From NCBI RefSeq assembly GCF_000247815.1, contig NC_021671.1:26622513-26686512 (forward strand): a DNA stretch of 64,000 bases, in the 5' to 3' direction. Of this stretch, positions 1-11,100 are shown piece after piece. The DNA is from Ficedula albicollis. Its lineage: Eukaryota; Chordata; Aves; Passeriformes; Muscicapidae. Within the stretch, counting starts at the first letter, position 1; each line of letters begins with the position of its first letter. The notes under the pieces were generated by a model. That model saw only the letters and a list, made by a program, of their open reading frames with translations. It made no database searches and was not told where the DNA came from. The translations under genes and the position numbers were made by a program.

Positions 1-2963
1 AGAAGTTACTCTTTTTAACATCAAGATAAATTTTGAGAGTCAGTTATACAGCTGATTGGTCTATAATTACCAGAATGAGGATTAAAGGCCAGAAGCAAGT
101 CAGACTTCTCTTGATAATCTGGAATAGGCTGTTTTCTCTGGCTACTTGATGTTCTTACTCACTCAGAATTTTCAGATACATTGTGAAATGAGCAAACCTC
201 CACTAACATGGAGGAAGGGTGTAAGTGGTTGGCAGGGGGTTTTTTGTTTGGTTGTTTTGGTGAGGTCTTTTTTGTTTTTTTTTTTTTTTTTTTTTTTAGG
301 TTGTATTTTTTTGTTGTTTTGTTTTGGTTTGTTTTTTTAGTTTTTGGGGTTTTTTTTGTTTTTTTTTTTTTTTGAGACAAGGGGCTTATAATCAAGAATT
401 ATCCTCAAAACTTATGTTATTTCCCTCAGCTTTTACCTCTCTAGGTTAGTTATTTCTTAAACATTTGCTGTGTTAGGAGAAGATCCCTCTGGAGGGTGTC
501 ATGGCCCCCTCCCCCTTTATTGTAGGCTGAACATATTGGCCATGAGCTGCTGAGGGTGGCTTCCTGTCAGGATTGCTTCATGTAAAATCACAAGGAAGCA
601 AATGTTCCTTGCATCCTCCCATTGTGTTGTTTCCTGTGGAGCAGACTGGATGCATGTCCTGGATACAGGTTTTTTATGGCACTATACGTGTTGGGATGAT
701 CCAATCAAATTGTTCTTGGTATCCCCTATAGTCAGAGCATAGCAGGAAATGAGCTTCCTCTCAACCTTTTGTTCTCAAGTTAGCCTGACTTTGGAGAGCT
801 CTTGGCTCTGACAGAATCCAGAATGAAGGTGAGCTTAAAATGGATTTAGGGTTGGGTTGTTTTTCACTTTTTGTAAGTTTAAGCTACAATTTTTAACCTT
901 TTTTTTTAAATATTCCCTTTCTTAGTTGTTCTCTTTCCCCCTTGTTGTCCCTTTCTGATCCAGTTCTGGTTTCTGCATGAGCACCTGTCTCGTGAATTTA
1001 ATTTTTTTAGGATCAGAGGTAGGCTTTTGTGATTCTGTTCACATTTCAGGTTTACTTGTTAAAAAACTACCACAATAAGTGTGTAGTAACAATGGAAATT
1101 TCACACTCTTAATAATTTTTTGTTCCATAGCAGTTTAATACTTTTCCCCAATTTGAGCAGTGGTTAAGCTGATCTCCAGCCTGGTTTTGACTTTATAAAT
1201 TATGCTGTTAATAAAATCTGTCATGTCTTTTTGTTAAATCAGATTATTTTTTTTTTCCTTAATAGCTTTCTTGTGTACGTAGTCTTTTAATATTCCTGGT
1301 GTTTGAGGAAAAGCCTTACAAAATTCACATCTAGGCAATTCCCTGGTGCTTTTCCTTACAGCTTCAAATAACTAAGAGAAGGTTTTAAAATTACCTGTAG
1401 TCCAGTGAAACTTGTTGAAATAGCTATTTGACATAATTTATGTGAGCAGTAACTGCTTGGAGTGTACTGGTGTGTGTGTTTCTGCCTGCTTGATGCTGTG
1501 TGTATTGTGTGGCATTGCTTTTCTGAGCTGTGCAAATGCTACTCGAGCTAGAGAGATGTTGGCACCTGTAGAGCCCAGACAGAACCGCTGCTTTCCGGGA
1601 CCAGAGATGATCCTCAGTCTGAGGAGGGCAAAATGAACATGTTAATATGTGCAGTGGATGCATTGGGAGGTGTTGTTGTTGTTTTTTTTTTTATTTATTT
1701 TATTGACTTACACGGTCATTAAATGTTTCCCAAATCTGTTCTACCTTTCCTGTGATGTTACATCACCAGTCAGAACTGGTCTGGCAGCCCCTTCTGTGGT
1801 TGCTTTCATAGCTTTTGTTAACATTTTCACTTCTCTTGGGTTAAACTAGCCTTTCTTTGTTCCTTTCTTGCTTCTCCCCTGGGATTATGAGTTTTTCCTC
1901 TCCTGTCTGTGAAGGCTGTTTTCTGGGGTAAGGACTTTCTGATAGTGTCTGTGGGACGGGTCTGTTATCAGGAAAGTGAACAGGTTTTTGTTTACTTTTT
2001 AGTTAAAAACTGCTACATTGCAGAAAACAAAATCTCTTTCTGTTTTCTAAATCAGTTGGAAGAACTGTAGCAGCTGTCTTTTATTGTCAGCTTTCTAGTC
2101 TTGCATGAAGGAGTACTGTGAGTCCTTCCAACCTATGCAGAATCTGTTGCAAGAGCTATTTTCATGAGACTTTGGATGAGTGTTTCCATGACCTAAGGCA
2201 AATATGGGTTTGTGGGGTTTTTTCCTTTTCTTGAAAAATGTCCTCTTTTCCCCAAAAAATCCAGATGTTTAATGTCATCACCCAGTGCTTGAAAGTTGCT
2301 GGAGTGTTTTCTGCAAGATAGTTCAAGTTTGGATCACATTACCACAGTTAAAAAATAAAAATAAAATAAACTTCTCCTTTCATCTGTTCCCTTCCCAAAC
2401 CTCATCCTTGATCTAACCTAGCCAGCAATTTAATTATTTTTAAAATTCATTAATTCAGGAATGTTGCTTTCCTCTGTGTCTTGTAAAGGGATAGCATGTA
2501 GGTTGCAGTACTTCTTAAAGTATTTGTAGTTATTTTCAAAGTACATTTTGAAAAATCAGGTAATGCCTGTGCACTGCTACAGAAAAAGAACAGTATGCCA
2601 GGAGTAATAATAGCCAGTAACTTTTTGGCCAAATTGTCTTAGGAAAACTACTTCTTCTGATACTTGTTTTATTCAACTTTCTTGTAACTTGCATGATACT
2701 TGATATTTTTTACTTTCTCTGTTCTTCAGTTTTTTTTCAAATGCAGCTATATTATCATTCCATTTAAAAGTGCCATAGTTAGTTGGGTTTTTTTTACTTT
2801 GTTATAAGGAGAAAAAGCCCCTCACAGTTTTACTGGTACAGCCAGCAAGAGACTGATACCTTGACTGTGCAATAGCTTCTGCAGTTGTGGTTTGTATGTA
2901 CAAGCTTGAAGGCTTGTTTCTATGACTTAACTATGTGTTTTCTGGTTTTTTTTTTTTTTTCAG
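1..2963 (+). other. ARHGEF7: Intron (partial) upstream of the CH-end exon
   Basis: AT-rich intronic sequence with no recognisable exon. No coding for the earlier CH-domain segment is seen, so the exon before 2964 lies outside the window. It holds a T/G low-complexity stretch at about 238-375 and ends in a 15-T polypyrimidine tract (2946-2960) before the CAG acceptor. Confidence 0.8.
238..375. repeat. T-rich/TTTG low-complexity stretch with a 23-T run
   Basis: Runs of T separated by single G or GG. It includes an uninterrupted 23-T run at 275-297 and a second T run at about 361-373. The small ORFs through it (poly-F one way, poly-K the other) are composition artefacts. Confidence 0.85.
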
Positions 2964-3048
2964 ACTTTTGATGCAAATGACCTGTATCAGGGACAGAATT
3001 TCAGCAAAGTTCTTAGCTCTCTTGTGGCTTTAAATAAGGTGACTGCAG
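2964..3048 (+). CDS. ARHGEF7: ARHGEF7 exon: end of the calponin-homology (CH) domain
   Basis: 85 nt, entered in phase 0: 28 codons plus the first base of an Asp codon. It encodes the CH-domain end found only in the long beta-PIX isoforms, beginning TFDANDLYQGQNF and ending NKVTA. The acceptor is T15-CAG and the donor is CAG|GTAAGT. The CH domain mediates actin/parvin-type contacts in long-form PIX proteins (family knowledge). The N-terminal CH part, about 84 residues in mammals, is not in the window, so this is the first visible coding exon. Confidence 0.95.
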
Positions 3049-5436
3049 GTAAGTAGAATGCCCTGTCTTGTGCTGGCTTACTGCTACTTTCACCTTGCTT
3101 CACCTTTCATCAGTGTATGTTTATATCTGTGCTGTACCCATGATGAGGTGAACATATGCAGCATTTTAAAAGAGCTTTTGTTGAAGTTCATGTTTTTAAA
3201 ACTTTGCAGTGACTCTGGGTTCTCTAGTTGTGTCTTCTGCAGAAGGAAGCTTTGTGGTAGAGCTTAAGGCTAAGCCTTTAAGCTGGCAAGCAATTTAGGA
3301 AAAGGGCCTAAAAAAACTCTAAAAAGTTTTTTTTTTATTTTCCTGCAAGAGATACTAAAGTTGACTTTTGCTCCATTCTGTCATTCTCCTGTTTGAACAG
3401 CTTGGCAACATTTTTGCCTTCCCCGGCCTGCATTTCCCAGTGCTATCCTTTCTTGCCAATAACAAAAGGATATCCAACCTCTTTGATATCTTAAGCCACT
3501 TATTTAATTAATCTAGCAGTTAAGAGTCATGAACCACTCACCTCAAGTTCTTTGGTGGGAGGGGAGAGAGCTGTAGAAATAACAGACAGGTGAGAGGTGT
3601 ACATCCATCATTGTAGGATGTAAACTTGTAAATTGTAAATTATGCCAACTGGACCCTGGAACAGTCAAGAATTGTTAACATTGGCCCTTTTGGTTTCTTC
3701 CTGTTCCACCATCAGCAGCAAGTTTCAGTACTGGTCATCAGGTCAGAGTCTGAGAAAGTGTAAAAATTGAACCATATGTGTCAGTTTTTGTGAGAGGAAG
3801 AAAAGGAAGGTGATATAAAAGACAATGATGCATAAGTGTTATTTCATTTAATACTAATGAGGCAGGTATCTTGTCACATTTATAATCTCTCTAGTCTGTT
3901 TCAAGAGAGATTTTGTGGTTTTTTGGTGGCTTATTGTTTTCCTTGCATTAGACAGCACCCCTTAAAATTAAGTTTTACAACCAAATCTTAGTTTTAATAA
4001 GTGGGTATGGAGTAATATAATTTATGTTTTTGAAGCTGTTTAGACCAGTCAGAGATACCGCCCCTCATCTCAAGTGTAAGTGCAAATGCAAACCAGTGTA
4101 GTGTAAAACTGCTCTACACTGGCCATTGCTGCTTTTGCCGTTGTTAACGTGAGAAAAAGTGTGGCTGTTTTGTCCAGATGTCTATGGATTAATGTGTATG
4201 TCCAAAAACCACAACTGCAGCTGGTTGGAAGGGACCTGGACTGATCCTTGCCATGGTGGTGGTATGAAAACCAAAAATCAAAACCACATGCAAACTGTGG
4301 TATTGTCTCATTCATAGGAGCCAGCATAAACCTTCTTGTTCTTCCAAACAATTTTGATTAACTGGGTAATTGTGTAGCAGGTGTTTTACACTCTGTCTCT
4401 GTGCTCTAGTATGGGAAGATGGCTTTCAGATCCCCATGTGGGTCTGCAAAAATTTCAGGCATACCTACACAGGTTCTTCTGAGATAGGCCTTCCTACAAT
4501 ATGGGGCATGTGAGTAATGGGCATGGTTCCTGATGAAAGATTTGTGTGGGTTTTCACTCCATGGAAGTATTAATCTCTGGAGTGGTGGGACCAAGGAAGG
4601 AGGCTGCAGCCAGCACTGAACCTGGCTCTTGGGAGCCGCTTTTGGTGCGGCCCCTTGTTGGCTGGCAGCATCCCATCCCAGGGAGGTGCCAGCCCAATGT
4701 CCAGGGCTGGGGCTGCCCTGGTGCCCCCAGCTGCCCCACTCTGGCTGGGATGGTGGGATGAGCCCTGTCCTGCTGCTCCCTTAGTGCCTCCCAGCCCTCA
4801 AGGGACCCCCTGATGGCACACAACCCGTCAGGTGAACATTTCACATGGGTGTGCTTCTCAGTGGAGAGACAAAAAGGGAGAAAGGGAAATGTTTTGGGAG
4901 GGTGTTGTTTACTTGAGAAGCAGCATTTTGCTTTCTTCTATTCCTGGTCCTCCCTCCAAGGAAGGAAAAACAGCTTAGTTGGCAAAAAAAAAAATAAGAT
5001 GAGGCTAAGGAATGTAGGAAAAGAGACAGTGGAAGGAATGTTTTAATTGAGAAAGGAGATGGGGGGCTGTGGGAAGAGCTAAGAAACAGATGTGGCTGGC
5101 TTCACTTCAAGCAAGTTTTATGCGTTCAAAATTCTTGGCTACTAGCTAAAATAATGCTGGCTAATTACCTTTAAATAGACTGGTAGTGAGTAGGAATAGA
5201 GAAATACAACCCTAACCCTCATCTTTCTAAACAGGCCAAGTTGTTTTCTTGTCTGTGTGGAGAAGAAATTGTCGATGTCTCAGAATTTCAGATTATTTAT
5301 AATTTTTATTATGCTATAATTTTTAAAATCTTGAATTACTGAGTAACTGCAGATACATCAAATCTGCTTTAAGCAGGTGAATTTTACAGAGGTTTTTAAA
5401 TTCTAATCTTTACTTTTTTTCCCCACCCTCCTACAG
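3049..5436 (+). other. ARHGEF7: Intron between the CH-end and linker exons
   Basis: AT-rich, with one GC-rich block at 4550-4840 (separate entry). A short CR1-like stretch lies near 4220-4245 (GGTTGGAAGGGACCT) but is too short to call. Two CCCTAA-type copies near 5209 are not a telomeric array. Confidence 0.8.
4550..4840. other. GC-rich, CpG-poor block inside an AT-rich intron
   Basis: About 290 bases rich in CCCAGC, GGCTGG and GCTGCCC words, clearly more GC-rich than the flanks but with only a few CpGs. Both strands stay open for 70-96 codons, as GC-rich DNA often does by chance. No protein family is recognised. It could be an old retroposon body or a weak regulatory element. Its 3' edge has a GTGAAC donor-like site at 4830 (see findings). 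Confidence 0.5.
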
Positions 5437-5567
5437 ACATAGGGCTGGGCAGTGACTCTGTATGTGCACGTCCCTCATCTCATCGGATAAAATCCTTTGA
5501 TTCTTTGGGATCCCAGTCTTCACACAGTAGAACTTCAAAACTCTTTCAGGGACAGTATCGGAGTTTG
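5437..5567 (+). CDS. ARHGEF7: ARHGEF7 exon: Ser-rich linker between CH and SH3
   Basis: 131 nt. The first two bases complete the Asp codon begun in the previous exon (phase 1), and 43 codons follow in phase 0. It encodes DIGLGSDSVCARPSSHRIKS, then a Ser-rich segment ending GQYRSL. This matches the mammalian long-isoform linker with only a few changes. There is no globular domain. Acceptor CTACAG, donor TTG|GTAAGT. The exon is skipped or not transcribed in the short isoforms that begin at the next exon. Confidence 0.95.
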
Positions 5568-7932
5568 GTAAGTTCTGGAAGAATGAAACATGCTGTGGTG
5601 TGATATATTTCCCTCCCTTTCTTTTCCTCTTTTTGTTTTTAATGAGTTTTGTAAGTAAATTATAGTGCAGCAAAGTAACTGTTTCCTCTCTTTCAGTTCT
5701 ATATTTTTAGCCTGTGAGTTTGTTTTTGCAGCTTTTCATATGATGTTTCGAAATACATGCAGCTTTTTGTGAACTTAGAGCTATTTTTTCCTCTCTTGGG
5801 TGCTCCATATTGTCTGCATAGACAGTATCTTCCTGGATTTATGTTTTACTTTTCACTGTAAGGTCTTGCTTTTCCAAAGGCAAAAATCTCATTTTCTCTC
5901 TGAGTTTAGGGGTGATGATTGAAGGTTATTCAAACCTCTGTGAAGGTGATAATTTTAATGTTGGCAGTAGTGATAGTTGTTCTGTTTGCTGTTATATTTC
6001 GAGGTTGCTCCTTCAACTTGCCTTCTGAGTCATATGGGGCCATTGTTTTATAGTACAGCTGAAATCAGGTTGCATACCTCATGGAAATTGCGATAAAACA
6101 TATTTTTAGTCACTGAAGGTTTGCAAGGAGGGTTCATATCCCTAATGAAAGCTGCTTTATCCATGACTTTCGTAGGTGTGGTGTAATGTGTTTTCTCTAG
6201 TAGCAGAACCTGTGCAAGATTTTCCCTAGGTCACTAACTCGAGCTCCCTTTCTGCTGTTCACAGTCCACTCAGTTTTGCAGATGCAGCAGTTGCTGGGAC
6301 TAGCTGTTAGCTGGATCACTGAAGTAATCAGTTTTCAGTATTTCTGTCTAGAGTTTTTTTTGATCTAGAGTTACTCTGTGCAAAGTTAGAGCAGAGAAGT
6401 GCAAGGAGGAGGGCAAAAGAGTGAGTGGCCAAACCCAGGAAATTCCTTGTTTGGTTTTGTTGGTGTACATGATCTGTTTGGAGCCGTTCACACCAAGTTT
6501 GTACTCATTTCCTCTGCTGGAAAGCTGTACTGGCAGAGCAAAGGGTTTGTAGTTGATATCACTGTGCAATGTTTCTGCTTATTTTGTGGCTTTTTACCAT
6601 TTACTGTACCAAAACATTTTCTCTTGTTGAGCAGAGAGGATGAAAGCACATAATGTACAAGCAGAGGACTAAGGCAGAGGCACTTGGACTTAGACGATCT
6701 TGGGGCTTTCTGCATGTTTTCAAAGTTGTGTATGCCCTCATTTTCCTATAGCTTCCCAGATGCTAACTCTGATAAAAGTGATATTGATTGCTGGGTTTAT
6801 GAATTAAGCTGACATGCTGAAAGATCCTAGACAACATGCAGTCTTTTTATCTCCTCAACTATATAAGCAACATGTAGAAAGTCTTCTACCTGGATAGCTG
6901 ACTAGGACTGTTTACACAGTCATTTTCTCACTCTCTTTTAGCTGTGCAGGTATTGATCCTTAGTTATGATAGAGACAAACATGATTTGTAGTTCAGTGCA
7001 ATCTGATCTCCCAGTTCCAGTGCAGTGTTTTTAAAGTTGTCCAAGTACTGCACTTTTTTAGCCTAGAGGTTTACCCAAACTCTCATGAAATGCTTGAATG
7101 GTGCAGATAGCCAAAATTGACATCCAAGATGCTGATTTTGAAAATCATTAATTCAAAAGACTTATTAGTTACTTCTAAGAGCATTCAGATGTTAGGACAC
7201 AGTGATAATCTACCATCCATGGTAGGGAATGAGCATGCATACACAGTGTATATGCACAGCTGCAAGTCTGACTGCTGCAGGCTTCCAGCTTTGCTTACCT
7301 TGAGGGAAATTTTTTGGGAGTACTTATTTAAGGTAAGTTGCATTAACCTTTCATAGGTTTTGTAAAAGAGCACTCCTTTATTGGCAGGCCATTGAGATTT
7401 GTACCTTCAGCTGTGGAAGCCACTGACCTGATCTGTTACAGGAAAAAATAAAAGGAAAAGGTTTTGATCTGCAAACTCTCAGTAGATCCAAAATTAAATT
7501 AAACCAAACTCAGTTTCTCCCTCCTTGCAGCACAAAAAATTTAGGAAAAACTCTCTAATGTAAAGCCTTTGTTTCTTTGCAGTTGTCAAAGGCAGTTTCG
7601 ATTTATGCAAGTTATAGAAAATGTATGGTTTTTTAAATTGTTTTAGAGAGCAATAATTATTCTCATTTTAGTTCTATTAAGCCCTTCTGATTTGAAGGGG
7701 CTGTAATAAGTAAAAATATGTACTCTCATGGGTGATAAAACCCTATAGATTAAAAATGACAGAAATACTGGAAATGCCAAATTACTCCTTATAAAGGCTT
7801 TTGAGTAAAAATGTGTGGGCACTGTTTGTATGGAGGAAAGGCTATTTCAATTTTATGGACATTTCGGTTTTGCTCATGGAAATATTCTTTAAGTCTCTAA
7901 CGATCATTTTATTCTTTGTTTTCATTTACTAG
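5568..7932 (+). other. ARHGEF7: Intron before the SH3 exon
   Basis: AT-rich, no recognised repeat. In mammals the short (MTDN-starting) isoform needs a separate promoter and a non-coding first exon upstream of the SH3 exon. I could not identify one here. Confidence 0.75.
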
Positions 7933-8134
7933 GACATGACAGATAACGGCAACCATCAGTTGGTGGTGAGAGCCAAATTTAATTTTCAACAGACAAATGA
8001 AGATGAACTTTCTTTTTCAAAAGGCGATATTATTCATGTTACAAGAGTGGAAGAAGGAGGCTGGTGGGAAGGAACTTTAAATGGAAAAACAGGGTGGTTT
8101 CCAAGTAACTACGTACGAGAAATTAAATCAAATG
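7933..8134 (+). CDS. ARHGEF7: ARHGEF7 exon: SH3 domain and start Met of the short isoform
   Basis: 202 nt: GAC, then ATG at 7936 (start of the 646/625-aa class isoforms), then the SH3 domain, leaving one base of a Glu codon. With Met7936 as residue 1, the SH3 spans about residues 9-64: RAKFNF (the ALYDY-equivalent strand), E39-E40-G41-G42-W43-W44 and G53-W54-F55-P56-S57-N58-Y59. W43 is the residue whose mutation abolishes PAK binding in mammalian work. W43, P56 and Y59 form the usual ligand groove. Differences from human are conservative (for example I for V at residue 32, K for R at 51). The start context GACATGA has a purine at -3. Acceptor ACTAG, donor ATG|GTGAGT. Confidence 0.98.
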
Positions 8135-11100
8135 GTGAGTTTTGAAGGAGAGGATATATTTGCAGAAATTCTTGCCTTGGGTTAGAGGTTGATGGTTGGT
8201 TGATTCATTAAAAGTTCTAATGCTTTTTGTTTAAGCTTGATTTTATTTACTGAACATCATTCACAGCAATGATTAATGCTCAGAAGCTCACTTCCCCACT
8301 CCAGTTCACTGCATAGAGTGGCTTCTGAATTAGCAGTAAGTGTGCAGAAAACTCCCCATTCTGTTTGCTTGTCTGTCACATTCGGGGTGCTCTCACTTCC
8401 TTGGTCTGAATTCCTATGATACAGGATTTTGACTCCCATGCTGACTTTGAATTGGTGCTTTATGTTATAAATAATGAGAGGTTTCCTACAAGAAAATGAA
8501 CAAGAAAAAAACCCCAAACCAAACAAAAATTTACTCAACACGTCCTGTTACTTTGAAGTAAACAACTGAAGGAAAGAGCCCCAATTCTATAAAAATCTAC
8601 TTCTGAAAGATAATGTATTTGTGATTTTTCTTTCTTTCTTGCTCATGTGCCTTCAGCTTTTCTTCCTACAGGCGTCATCCTTCTGCTGAAGTTTTATTTT
8701 GAACCTTAGACAGTCAAAGTGCCTTCTGTAAATGTCATCTGAATATCAGAAGTAACATTCCTTTTTAAAATCCACTAGGACATTGCTGTGGGTGACATAA
8801 TTTCTCTGTATCCTTTATTTCCTTTTTTCACTCCATGTCTTTCCTTGGCTTATTTTCAGAGATTAGGGATAAGCCTGGTAGGATAAAATTACCCAGGGTC
8901 TCTGGAAGGCTTTGCCACAGTTTCCTTTGTTACAGCTCCAGTGAAAACACACATCCTTTGGGGTCGTGCTGAAGTCTTTGGCGTGGCTTTTTTTTTTTTT
9001 CCACCATGATGAGGCAGCTATTCTGATGCCTGGTTGCAGTAAGATTGTGGGAGCAAAAGTCCATTTTTAAGCTTACATGTTCTCCTTCAGTTGCATCCTC
9101 TTATTTTTCTTCCTTGATTTAATATCTCCGGTCTGTTGCTGCAAAATGCTGGTCTTAGATCTGTAACTTCATTGTCCTTTGTAACCAGCTTCTCTCAGAC
9201 ATAGTCACAATGTAAGACTTGGCTTTAATGTTCTTTAGAGATCTCTCAGATGCAGCTTATCCTGAGAAACAATACTTGAAACCTGTTTTTGGTCTGTAGT
9301 GTTGTAGCCATGATGACCCTCTTATTCATTTAAATCATTGCTGTGGAGATTTTGTTTGGATTTAATCAGTTTTGATCTCTTCCAACTCCTAGAACCTGGG
9401 TAGACAATTAAGCTCCAGAATAGAAAGGCTTTAAGTGGGAACATGCAAGAACCAGAATTTGCCAGTAACCAGAATTAAGTGGTTCTTGTTATATTAAGGA
9501 TACTGCACTTGGGTGAAGTAACTCTTCTAAGGAGGAAGAGACAAGCTGTAGTGCCAAGGTTGGTACCAAGTGCAGACTGATACTTGTGGCTCCTTGCGAC
9601 CCTTGACTGATCACTGGGGCTGACAGAGTTTTTACTTTCACTTCTTGCCCTCAGAAGAATTTTCTCTCAAGTCCTTTTCCCTCCACTTTATAGGTGTACT
9701 CTCTCTGCCACAGAGCCCTTCTGGCTTCTGCAAGACTTCTTGCATTCTCGGACTGCTGTCTCATATGTTCAGTTTCCTCTATGGAAGTTTCTTCTGTTTG
9801 TGCCCATGCTTGTCTGTTCTCAGGAAGCTTTGTTCATTGAGTATTGCAAAGCTGTAATGACTGAGCTGCAGCTCAGTAGCTTTCTCTGTTTTCCTCCTCC
9901 ATTTTAAAATTACTGTGTTTGGCTTTTTCCAGTACTTTATGGAACTTCACTTGTCCTCTCTGGTTTCAGATATGGATATAGCTAGTTCTCTTACTATCAA
10001 ATCAGCACAACAGGTACTGTGTAATTTATCAAAATAGTAATTTTAACCTGCTTTTATGCATTTGTAGGTATATGTTTGAGTTGTCTGAAGTTGACTTTTT
10101 TATGAGGAGGTTGGGGTGGTGGTAGAAGGAAGCATGGCATACCAAGAGCTTCTTAGTGTGTTAGTAACTGTGGAGTTGCAGATCAGCTTTACCCCTTCCT
10201 GTATGTATGCATGCTGTGGATTGCTTTGCTGCTACTACCCTCATGATGTGTTAGTTGTATTTTAAATGGTGACCTGACTTCTCCTGCTTACTTTTGCTTC
10301 TTTTTGTGTGTTTGTGGTCAGTGTATATATTTGTGATGTTTGCTCCATGTCAGTTTGCATCCACTTTTTCTGTTCTTTCTTCGACATGCCGCTGATTTTT
10401 AAAGGAATTGTCATTCTTGTGAGTCTTTTCTGCTTATATTGTTACTAGTGGGACTTCTTTTTTTACCCATATTTTTAAGTTTACTGAATTCTTCTTATTT
10501 GAAGTCCATTGTTGTAATTTTGCTACACTGTTTTTTATTTTATTGGTTGCTTCCATGAAAATTGTTATGAATATTTCTGTACTCAACTGAGTTTTGCTTT
10601 ATGGGTACTGTTGAAGATGCTAGAGAGAGGGCTTTTCTGGAATTCTCTTCCCTTCTGTATCCAAATTCCCACTGTGTCCTGTTGCTGGACTTTCTTTGTT
10701 CTGCTGCCCTTGTTAAAACAAGGATATAATGCTGTAAAACTCTGAAGTTATTTGAATAGGTGTGTGTTCATGAGAAGCTTCATTTAGGTTAAAATGTAAT
10801 TTCTGTTACCTTCCCTGCTCTTCTTAGTTCATCTTCATAAGGGGAGTTGACATTTCTTGAGTTGATAATCTTACACTGTCCATTTTTCTTGACTTCCCAG
10901 TAACTATATATATCTCACTTTAGGATTTTCCTAACTCATAGCTATTTTAAGAGCCCTTATGCCTTAAGCATATAAAAGTACTCTTTTTTTTTTTTACCTT
11001 ATGTATTTTAAAAGTAGTTAGGAGAATTTGTAGCCTTGCTAGCTCAAATTCAAAATGTGTTTTCTGTCGGTGTTACAATAGATTGATTTAAAAAAAAATA

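Noticed and set aside
4215..4250. GGTTGGAAGGGACCT, resembling a CR1 tail
   Set aside because: Only about 15 bases match, with no further CR1 words on either side.
5205..5222. CCCTAACCCT telomere-like motif
   Set aside because: Only two units; not an interstitial telomeric array.
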